DNA of 7,784 bases from an uncultured Oscillospiraceae bacterium (GTDB lineage: Bacteria > Bacillota > Clostridia > Oscillospirales > Oscillospiraceae): positions 1 through 7,784 of the forward strand of contig CAAGIT010000021.1 in the NCBI GenBank assembly GCA_900769995.1, read 5' to 3'. The first letter of the stretch is position 1. Each line of letters begins with the position of its first letter. Below the pieces are notes generated by a model that saw only the letters and a list, made by a program, of their open reading frames with translations, did no database searches and had not been told where the DNA came from. Of this stretch, positions 1 to 5,837 are shown piece by piece. The position numbers and the translations under genes are program-made.

Positions 1-421
1 CCGCATAAATGTCGACCTTGCGGCGTTCCGGCTTGTCGAGCAGGGTGCAGATCTTCAAGGATGCGGGCTCCATGGAAAGCAGGCGGTTTCTGACAAATTG
101 CAGGGTCGCACCGCTGTCCAAAATGTCCTCTAAAATGATAACATGACGGCCCTTGATGTCCGATGAAACGTCCTTGAGCAGACGGACATTGCCGCTGCTG
201 CTGGTGTTGGAGCCGTAGGACGAAACCGCCATGAAGTCATATTCGCAGCGGATCGGCGTTGCCTGCACCATATCCGTAAAGAAATTGACAACACCCTTGA
301 GGACACCGATAAAAATCGGCTCCTTGTCCGCATAGTCTGCCGCGAGCTGTTTGCCCAGCTCGGCAATTCTCGTCTTCAGATCCTGCTCGGAATACAGAAC
401 TCGTTCGATGTCTTGAAGCAT
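1..421 (-). CDS. hpt: Hypoxanthine(-guanine) phosphoribosyltransferase, 3' end outside the window
   Basis: Purine-salvage enzyme of the cytoplasm that transfers the phosphoribosyl group of PRPP to hypoxanthine or guanine, giving IMP or GMP. The first 140 residues are visible; the usual length is about 175-185, so the C-terminal fifth lies beyond the left edge. The type I phosphoribosyltransferase PRPP-binding motif is clear: VIILEDILDSGATL at residues 94-107, with the acidic pair E98-D99 and the DSG turn. The loop LKG is at 41-43 and the flexible-loop SSYG at 67-70. The start is the ATG at 421, because GAGGAG lies 7 bases upstream and the frame then reads as HPRT throughout. An ATG at 428 is in another frame. 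It is the last visible gene of the minus-strand operon, 18 bases after the tilS stop. In many Bacillota ftsH follows tilS-hpt, but that would be outside this window. Family assignment is firm; preference for hypoxanthine over guanine cannot be read from sequence. Confidence 0.95.
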   Translation of the reverse strand, partial: MLQDIERVLYSEQDLKTRIAELGKQLAADYADKEPIFIGVLKGVVNFFTDMVQATPIRCEYDFMAVSSYGSNTSSSGNVRLLKDVSSDIKGRHVIILEDILDSGATLQFVRNRLLSMEPASLKICTLLDKPERRKVDIYA

Positions 422-428
422 AGCGCAT

Positions 429-434
429 CTCCTC
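429..434 (-). promoter_or_regulatory. Ribosome binding site of hpt (decides the start)
   Basis: GAGGAG on the minus strand lies 7 bases before the ATG at 421. It lies only 0 bases before a second ATG at 428, which opens a different frame without HPRT similarity. The spacing therefore selects 421. The site sits in the 18-base gap after the tilS stop codon. Confidence 0.8.
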
Positions 435-439
435 TTTTT

Positions 440-1798
440 CTACGGAACGCGGAAACCGCAAGGGTTCTCGGGTTCCTTATTTTTCATTCGTCGGATCAGA
501 ACCGCAGGCTCGCCCTCGACCGCACGGAAACGCGGGTCAACACCAAGCCCTTCGGCGGCGAAAACCGCGCCGTTCATGGTAAAAACCACGAGCCTGTCGC
601 GCTCGGTTGGGGGGATATTACGGTCGACACAGAGCCGTTTCAGGCTTCTGCTGCGGCCGTTTTCCAGACGCAGCCGATCGCCGCTCTGCCACGGTCGTAC
701 CAAAATGTTACTGTGAGCTATCATATCATATTTTATGGCAAATTGAAACGGGGTATTTCGGTTTTTTTTGAAATTTTCCGTAAATTCGCAGAAAATTCTG
801 CGATCGTCCCCGTTCAGCACCGTTTCCCCATCGAGCTTCAGCGTTGTTTCCGAAAAGGTCATCGGCACAGCGCGGGTGATTTCCAGCAGTTCATAGCGGC
901 GGCGAGCCAGAATCCCGCCGGGCAGAGAAAGCTCGGCAGTGGGGTTGCGCACAAGAAGGAGCTTTTGCAGCGCCTCGATATGCACAAGCGCAACATCCTG
1001 CGGCAGAAATTCCCGCAGCATCAGCCGAAACGCACGCTTTTGCAGGGGATCGGGCGCTTCAAGCAGCCGTTCGATGACATAGCAGCCGTTCTCGACCTGC
1101 AAAAACCGCGCTGCCTGCCCGTCCAGAAACGCATCCTCCGCACGCAGCAGCACCGTCCGCTCCGTGATCCGTTCGGAAAGCTGCGGCGCAAGCTCGTACA
1201 GACGCGGCATCACCTCATGCCGCAGCCGGTTGCGCAGGCACTCACCCTCCGCGTTGGTCGAGTCCTCGCGCCACGGGAGCTCCTCCGCACGGAGGTATTC
1301 CCTGATCTGTGCGCGGGTCACGGACAGCAGCGGTCGGACAATCCGTCCGCGTTTGGGCGGAATGCCGCAGATTCCGCGCAGACCGCTGCCGCGCAAAAGG
1401 TGCAGCAGCACCGTTTCCGCGTTGTCGTCGGCATGGTGCGCGGTCGCGATCAAGTCCGCCTCCGCCCTGTCCAAAAACGCATAGCGCAGGTCACGCGCTG
1501 CCTCCTCCAACGTTCTGCCCTTCTGCTCGGCGCGGACATCCGCGCTGCCGACGGTCAGAGGAATGTTGTATTTTTCGCAAAATGCGCGGACAAAGGCTTC
1601 ATCGCCGTCGGATTCCGCACCGCGCAGACGGTGGTTGAAATGCGCCGCAGTCACGGTGATCTCCAGCTCTGTCTGTAAAGAATGCAGACACCACAGCATC
1701 GCCATGGAGTCTGCACCGCCGGAAACCGCGCAGCAGACCCGCGCACCGGCGGGAAACAGCTCATTCCGCCGGCACCATGCACGCACCCTATCCAGCAT
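440..1798 (-). CDS. tilS: tRNA(Ile)-lysidine synthetase TilS
   Basis: Converts the wobble C34 of the CAU-anticodon tRNA-Ile to lysidine using ATP and lysine, so that the tRNA reads AUA and is charged with isoleucine. It is essential in most bacteria. The protein is 452 residues, normal for the family. The N-terminal N-type PP-ATPase domain (about 18-200) carries the PP-loop SGGADS at 26-31, HFNHRLRG at 53-60, TAHHADDNAET at 119-129, EDSTN at 178-182 and RNRLRHEVMP at 189-198. A middle helical region follows at about 205-310. The C-terminal TilS domain (about 366-425) shows RPWQSGD at 368-374 and SLKRLCVDRNIP at 385-396. The frame stays open 93 codons upstream of this ATG, but that extension is only a shadow of dnaB. 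The PP-ATPase homology begins just after the chosen ATG, and AGGGAG (1809-1814) lies 10 bases before it. The start overlaps the dnaB stop by 11 bases, suggesting translational coupling. An A8 run and an A+T-rich island occur at the junction to the C-terminal domain. Confidence 0.97.
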   Translation of the reverse strand: MLDRVRAWCRRNELFPAGARVCCAVSGGADSMAMLWCLHSLQTELEITVTAAHFNHRLRGAESDGDEAFVRAFCEKYNIPLTVGSADVRAEQKGRTLEEAARDLRYAFLDRAEADLIATAHHADDNAETVLLHLLRGSGLRGICGIPPKRGRIVRPLLSVTRAQIREYLRAEELPWREDSTNAEGECLRNRLRHEVMPRLYELAPQLSERITERTVLLRAEDAFLDGQAARFLQVENGCYVIERLLEAPDPLQKRAFRLMLREFLPQDVALVHIEALQKLLLVRNPTAELSLPGGILARRRYELLEITRAVPMTFSETTLKLDGETVLNGDDRRIFCEFTENFKKNRNTPFQFAIKYDMIAHSNILVRPWQSGDRLRLENGRSRSLKRLCVDRNIPPTERDRLVVFTMNGAVFAAEGLGVDPRFRAVEGEPAVLIRRMKNKEPENPCGFRVP

Positions 1799-3137
1799 CG
1801 TGTCGCCACTCCCTGTCGGCAAAGGTCGTAAACTGCGGCAGCCATTGCAGCTCGACCGTGCCGGTCTCGCCGTGGCGGTTTTTCGCCACGATGCACTCTG
1901 CCACATTCTGCTTTTCGGTTTCCTTATTATAATAATCCTCGCGGTAGATGAACAGAACCTCGTCCGCATCCTGCTCGATCGCGCCGGATTCGCGCAGGTC
2001 GGACAGCATCGGACGCTTATCATCGCCGCGCTTTTCGCTGGCACGGGAGAGCTGCGACAGGCACAAAACCGGCACATTCAGCTCCTTTGCCATGATTTTC
2101 AGCGAACGCGAGATGTCCGAAACGACCTGCTGACGGTTTTCATTGGCATAGCCCTTGCCGCCGGAGGACGTCATGAGCTGCAAATAGTCGATGACCACCA
2201 GCGCCAGATCGTCGATGCGGCGGCACTTGGCGTTCATCTCCGCCACGGTGATCGCAGGGTTGTCGTCCACGCGCAGGTCGGTCTGCGCCAGAACGTGCGC
2301 CGCCAGACCGATCTTGCTCCAATCGTCCGTGCTGAGCTGACCGGTGGTCAGCTTCTTGTTATCGACAAAGCTCTCGTTCGCCAGCAGGCGCGTGACGAGC
2401 TGTGCCTTCGACATTTCCAGCGAGAAAAAGACCACCGTGCGCTTGGGATATTTTTTCGCAACGTTCAGCGCAATATTCAGCGCCATGGACGTTTTGCCCA
2501 TGCCGGGTCGCGCCGCAAGCAGCATGAGGTCGGTCTTGTTCAGGCCGCTGATGAACTTGTCCAGGTCGCGCAGACCGGTGGAAATGCCGGAAATTTCGCT
2601 GCCTGCCTCCGCCAGCTCGACCAGTCGGTCAAAAACCTTCAGGGTGATCGTGCCGACGTGCTCCAGACTGTCGCCCGCATTGCCGCGGCGCAGGGCATAA
2701 ATCTGCTTTTCCGCCGCTTCGAGCATATCCTGCGCCGTACCCGCGCCGTCATAGACCATTTCCGTGATATTCGATGCCGCCTCTGTCAATTTACGTTGCA
2801 GGGCTTTATCGCGGACGATCTGGGCATACTGCTTGACGTTCGCCGCCGTGGGCGTAACGATCATGAGCTGCTTGATATAGTTGGTGGAATTCGCCTCGTC
2901 AAACACACCGCGCTCGCGCATCTTATCGAGCACCGTCACAGGGTCGATCACCTGCGAATAGCTGAACATTTCATAAATCGTTTCATAGATGTCGCGGTTT
3001 GTTTGCAGATAGAACTCGTCCGGCCGCAGCATTCCGATCACGTCATTGACGCATCGGCTGTCAATGAGCATGGAGCCGAGCACCGACTGCTCCGCCTCTA
3101 AGGAATGCGGCGCCTGACGGCCCAAAATATCTTCCAT
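1788..3137 (-). CDS. dnaB: Replicative DNA helicase DnaB
   Basis: Hexameric 5'-3' helicase that unwinds DNA at the replication fork (the protein called DnaC in Bacillus subtilis). It is 449 residues, full length. The N-terminal DnaB domain (about 8-110) contains HSLEAEQSVLGSML at 11-24. A linker helix region follows, then the RecA-like ATPase domain (about 180-445). Visible motifs are Walker A ARPGMGKTS (209-217), FFSLEM (237-242), Walker B VVIDYLQLM (314-322), the conserved SQLSR (361-365), DLRESGAIEQDAD (380-392) and KNRHGETG (419-426), which holds the arginine-finger region. All catalytic motifs are intact and there is no intein, a common intruder at the Walker A site. The start is supported by AGGAGG at 3146-3151, 8 bases before the ATG. 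It lies 37 bases after rplI and overlaps tilS by 11 bases. The rplI-dnaB order is a widely conserved Bacillota arrangement. Confidence 0.99.
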   Translation of the reverse strand: MEDILGRQAPHSLEAEQSVLGSMLIDSRCVNDVIGMLRPDEFYLQTNRDIYETIYEMFSYSQVIDPVTVLDKMRERGVFDEANSTNYIKQLMIVTPTAANVKQYAQIVRDKALQRKLTEAASNITEMVYDGAGTAQDMLEAAEKQIYALRRGNAGDSLEHVGTITLKVFDRLVELAEAGSEISGISTGLRDLDKFISGLNKTDLMLLAARPGMGKTSMALNIALNVAKKYPKRTVVFFSLEMSKAQLVTRLLANESFVDNKKLTTGQLSTDDWSKIGLAAHVLAQTDLRVDDNPAITVAEMNAKCRRIDDLALVVIDYLQLMTSSGGKGYANENRQQVVSDISRSLKIMAKELNVPVLCLSQLSRASEKRGDDKRPMLSDLRESGAIEQDADEVLFIYREDYYNKETEKQNVAECIVAKNRHGETGTVELQWLPQFTTFADREWRHDAG

Positions 3138-3174
3138 CTCGAATCCCTCCTCTCTGCGTTCTTTGCAGCAACGA

Positions 3175-3621
3175 TCAGATTTCTACCACATGGAGCTTCA
3201 GCTCGGCGGTGATCTCATAGCCCAGCTTGCACTTGACGGTATAATCACCGACGGTCTTGATCTGCTCGTCAATGACGATCTTACGCTTGTCCAGATCGAC
3301 CTGCCACTCCTTTTTCAGCGCATCGGCGATCTCCTGCGTCGTCACGGAGCCGAACAGTCTGCCGGCACCGCCGCCCTTGGCGCGGACGGTGACCGCCATT
3401 TCCTTCATGCGCTTTGCCAGCGCAAAGGCGGCTTCGCGCTCCTTTTGCTGCTTTTCCTGCTTCGCCTTGTCGGTCATGCGCATGGTGTTCATATTGTCGG
3501 TCGTTGCTTCAACTGCAATCTTACGCGGCAGCATATAGTTGCGCGCATAGCCGTCGGACACCTCGATCATCTGACCGCGTTTGCCCTTGCCCTTGACATC
3601 CTGTTGTAAAATAACCTTCAT
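3175..3621 (-). CDS. rplI: 50S ribosomal protein L9
   Basis: Large-subunit protein that binds 23S rRNA near the base of the L1 stalk and helps keep reading frame. It is 148 residues, the usual length. The N-terminal rRNA-binding domain (1-50) has the L9 signature: KGKGKRGQMIEVSDGYARNY at 10-29, followed by MLPRKIA. Residues about 50-78 form the charged helix linking the domains (KQEKQQKERE and similar). The C-terminal domain (about 80-148) contains GRLFGSVTTQEIADAL and ends in LHVVEI. The start is very well supported: AAGGAGGT with GGAGG at 3629-3633, 7 bases before the ATG. It is 19 bases downstream of gdpP, and that gap holds the ribosome binding site, so co-transcription with gdpP is very likely. 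Confidence 0.99.
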   Translation of the reverse strand: MKVILQQDVKGKGKRGQMIEVSDGYARNYMLPRKIAVEATTDNMNTMRMTDKAKQEKQQKEREAAFALAKRMKEMAVTVRAKGGGAGRLFGSVTTQEIADALKKEWQVDLDKRKIVIDEQIKTVGDYTVKCKLGYEITAELKLHVVEI

Positions 3622-3640
3622 GGGGGTACCTCCTTAATAA

Positions 3641-5608
3641 TCACTGTTCATAGAATCGGTCGATGGATTTACACAGCTCCTCCAGCGTGGCGCTGACGCT
3701 CTTGTTTTTCACCTGCGCACCGGCGGTTGCCGCGTTGCCGCCGCCGCCGAGCGGCTCCAAAATCACCTGCACATTCGCCTCACCGATGGAACGCGCGGAG
3801 ATGATCGTCTGCGAATCCTGCGGATAGAGGACGAACGAAGCATCAATGCCGGAAATATTCAGCAGCTCATCGGCTGCCTGCGCCGCGAGTGTGCGCGAGG
3901 TCGTATAATCCAGCGCGGCAATGGCGATCGTCCGGCGGTACTGCCGCGCCGATTGGATGATCTTATACCGCTCCAACGTCGATTTCAGGTCATTTTGGAA
4001 CAGCTTCTTGACCGCGACCGTATCCGCGCCGAGTCTGCGCAGGAACGCTGCCGCTTCAAAGGTGCTGCTCGAGGTGCGCACGCCGAAATTCTTGGTATCG
4101 AGCACGATGCCCGCCAGAAGCGCCGCCGCCTCATTGACCGGAATATCCGCCGCGTCGAGGGCGTATTGCAGCAGCTCCGTGACAAGCTCGGACGCGGACG
4201 ATGCAAACGGCTCATGCAAGTCCAAAACGGGCTGTTCGATATAATCCGCGGCACGGCGGTGATGGTCTATGACGACCACACGGCGAAGCGATTCCAGCAG
4301 CGGCTTACATTCGACCTGATCGGGCCGGTTGGTATCGACCACGATGAGCAGGCTCTTGGCATCGGCTGCCACCAGTGCCTCCTGACCGCTGATGAAGCAG
4401 CCGTCATATTCCGGCATGGCTTTCAGCAGACGCAGCAGGGAATCCGCCGCATTCAGCTTCTCGTCGATGACGATATTGACGCGCTTGCCCTTCTTGCGGC
4501 AAAGGCAGCACAGGCCCGCTGCCGCACCTACGGCATCCAGATCCGCCATCTTGTGACCCATAATAAACACACGGCTGGACTGGCCGATCAGCTCCACCAA
4601 AGACGAAGCCATCACGCGGGATTTGACCGTGCCACGGCGCTCGGTGGTCTTGTTTCTTCCGCCGAAGAAGGTGAAGTCATAGCGATCCTTGATTACCACC
4701 TGATCGCCGCCGCGCGAGAGTGCCATTTCGATGGACAGGGTGGCAAAGGAATAGTTTTCGCGGAAATCCACGCCATCCTTGCCGATGCCGATGGAAACCG
4801 TCGCCGGAATACCGGCGGGATTGCACACCTGCCGCATCTCCTCGAGCAGAGAGAATTTATCCTCCGCGATCGCCGCCAGGTCCTTTGCCTCAAACAGCAG
4901 CAGAAAACGGCTGCGCTCCAGACGGCGCAGCAGACCGCCGTAGCGATCCGCCCATTCACTGATGCGCGCATTGATCTCGGCATTCAGTGCGGAGATCGCC
5001 GCATCGGGGAGCGTTTTTGTCAGTTCGTCATAGTTATCGACCAAAACGACCGAGATCATCGGGCGGGAGCGGATATACTCATCGCGCACCTGCAACAGCT
5101 CGGTCAGATCCTGCAAATAGAGCAGACCCATCATGCCGCCGCTGTCGGGCAGGACAGTGCCGGTCACATGGAATCTTCTGCCGCGAAAACGCAGCTCGTT
5201 CTCGCACTCGTCTCTGCCGGCGGTAAGCCAATCCGTCGTCAGTCCGGGCAGGACTTCGCCGATTTTCTGGGCAGAGATGGTTTCACGGAGCTGGGTCAGC
5301 TCATGGAACGCCCGATTGTGCCAGAGCAGCTCGCCGTCATACAGCCGCACCATCGCCACGGGGAACGGTACCTCACCGCTGCCGGCCCGCTTGAGCACGT
5401 CATCGTGGGTTTTCAGGTATTCCGTCAGGCCGCGGTTTCGACGCGCTGTAAGCCAGCGGTAAAAGAGCAACAGCAGAATCGTGACCGCTGCCTCGCCTGC
5501 GGCAAGATAATATTGCTGAAAAAGGATCGCCGCGACGCAGAACAGCACCAGCACCGCAAAATACGGCGCCATGTTCCGCCGCGTGAGCCGCTGCAGCGAC
5601 TTTCTCAT
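3641..5608 (-). CDS. gdpP: GdpP-type cyclic-di-AMP phosphodiesterase (PAS - degenerate GGDEF - DHH/DHHA1)
   Basis: Membrane-bound enzyme that hydrolyses c-di-AMP to pApA, controlling a second messenger of potassium and osmotic balance and cell-wall stress. It has 655 residues, like the family (about 655-660). Two N-terminal membrane segments are seen at about 14-31 and 38-53. A PAS-like region spans about 80-175. A degenerate GGDEF domain spans about 180-310, with SRGGDQ at 298-303 in place of an active GGDEF. The DHH domain has GHKMADLDAVG at 351-361 (H352, D356, D358), VVDTNRP at 423-429 (D425), IDHH at 447-450 and LDTKNF at 503-508 (D504), so the metal ligands are complete. In the DHHA1 domain the GGGG motif (621-624) is followed by N625 where family members normally have histidine. 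The start is backed by CGGAGGT (5618-5624), GGAGG being 10 bases before the ATG. It is the first gene of the operon, with a promoter just upstream. The architecture makes the family call firm; activity despite the H-to-N change is inferred. Confidence 0.95.
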   Translation of the reverse strand: MRKSLQRLTRRNMAPYFAVLVLFCVAAILFQQYYLAAGEAAVTILLLLFYRWLTARRNRGLTEYLKTHDDVLKRAGSGEVPFPVAMVRLYDGELLWHNRAFHELTQLRETISAQKIGEVLPGLTTDWLTAGRDECENELRFRGRRFHVTGTVLPDSGGMMGLLYLQDLTELLQVRDEYIRSRPMISVVLVDNYDELTKTLPDAAISALNAEINARISEWADRYGGLLRRLERSRFLLLFEAKDLAAIAEDKFSLLEEMRQVCNPAGIPATVSIGIGKDGVDFRENYSFATLSIEMALSRGGDQVVIKDRYDFTFFGGRNKTTERRGTVKSRVMASSLVELIGQSSRVFIMGHKMADLDAVGAAAGLCCLCRKKGKRVNIVIDEKLNAADSLLRLLKAMPEYDGCFISGQEALVAADAKSLLIVVDTNRPDQVECKPLLESLRRVVVIDHHRRAADYIEQPVLDLHEPFASSASELVTELLQYALDAADIPVNEAAALLAGIVLDTKNFGVRTSSSTFEAAAFLRRLGADTVAVKKLFQNDLKSTLERYKIIQSARQYRRTIAIAALDYTTSRTLAAQAADELLNISGIDASFVLYPQDSQTIISARSIGEANVQVILEPLGGGGNAATAGAQVKNKSVSATLEELCKSIDRFYEQ

Positions 5609-5651
5609 CGGCTCTGCACCTCCGAATCTATGTCAGACTATAGGTTATTGT

Positions 5652-5680
5652 ATTATAACAGAAATTTTTCTCTATTTCCA
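5652..5680 (-). promoter_or_regulatory. Predicted sigma-A promoter of the gdpP-rplI-dnaB-tilS-hpt operon
   Basis: On the minus strand a perfect TATAAT (5657-5652) is preceded by TGT, forming an extended -10 element. A weaker -35, TGGAAA (5680-5675, four of six matches to TTGACA), lies at the ideal 17-base spacing. The predicted transcription start is near 5645, leaving a 5' leader of roughly 37 bases, too short for a riboswitch. No operator could be identified. It is back to back with the rnj promoter, the two -35 elements being about 39 bases apart. Confidence 0.75.
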
Positions 5681-5719
5681 CTGTTTCCGCAAATGATTTT
5701 TGCCGATTTGAAAATTTTG

Positions 5720-5748
5720 TATACATTCCCCTATTTTTGTGCTATACT
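5720..5748 (+). promoter_or_regulatory. Predicted sigma-A promoter of the RNase J gene, with an ~83-base leader
   Basis: TATACT at 5743-5748 is preceded by TGC (5740-5742), giving an extended -10. TATACA at 5720-5725 matches TTGACA at four of six positions with a 17-base spacer. The start of transcription would be near 5755, leaving about 83 bases of leader. The leader holds short palindromes: TTGTACAA at 5762-5769, GTGCGCAC at 5772-5779 and GGAAATTTTCC at 5809-5819. The last lies a few bases before the ribosome binding site. None matches an operator or riboswitch that I recognise. Confidence 0.7.
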
Positions 5749-5822
5749 ATAAAGTGCAGAGTTGTACAATCGTGCGCACACCATTAAAATATGAAAAATG
5801 ATACATACGGAAATTTTCCACG

Positions 5823-5829
5823 AAAGGAG
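5823..5829 (+). promoter_or_regulatory. Ribosome binding site of the RNase J gene (decides the TTG start)
   Basis: AAAGGAG lies 8 bases before the TTG at 5838. The frame is closed by a TGA at 5799, and no ATG, GTG or other TTG lies between that stop and 5838. The first in-frame ATG is codon 20, after the conserved N-terminal GGLNEIGKN motif has begun. TTG is therefore the only sensible start. Confidence 0.85.
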
Positions 5830-5837
5830 TTGCCAAC

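Noticed and set aside
413..1678. 421-codon open frame on the plus strand, antisense to tilS
   Set aside because: Same reasoning: it mirrors a motif-complete TilS gene, shows no domain and has no supported start.
1799..2077. N-terminal extension of TilS by 93 residues to an ATG at 2077
   Set aside because: The extra residues are an out-of-frame reading of dnaB, rich in Arg, Cys and Ser, and TilS homology starts only at the ATG at 1798.
1563..3101. 512-codon open frame on the plus strand, antisense to dnaB and the start of tilS
   Set aside because: It shadows intact, motif-complete genes on the other strand and has arginine/histidine/glutamine-rich composition without family motifs.
5609..5650. 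c-di-AMP riboswitch controlling gdpP
   Set aside because: The predicted leader is about 37 bases, much too short for that riboswitch class, and no expression-platform hairpin is seen.
3953..5752. 599-codon open frame on the plus strand, antisense to gdpP
   Set aside because: It lies almost wholly opposite a clear GdpP gene. It reads as low-complexity H/Q/R-rich protein with no recognisable domain, as expected from the reverse complement of G+C-biased codons, and it has no convincing ribosome binding site.
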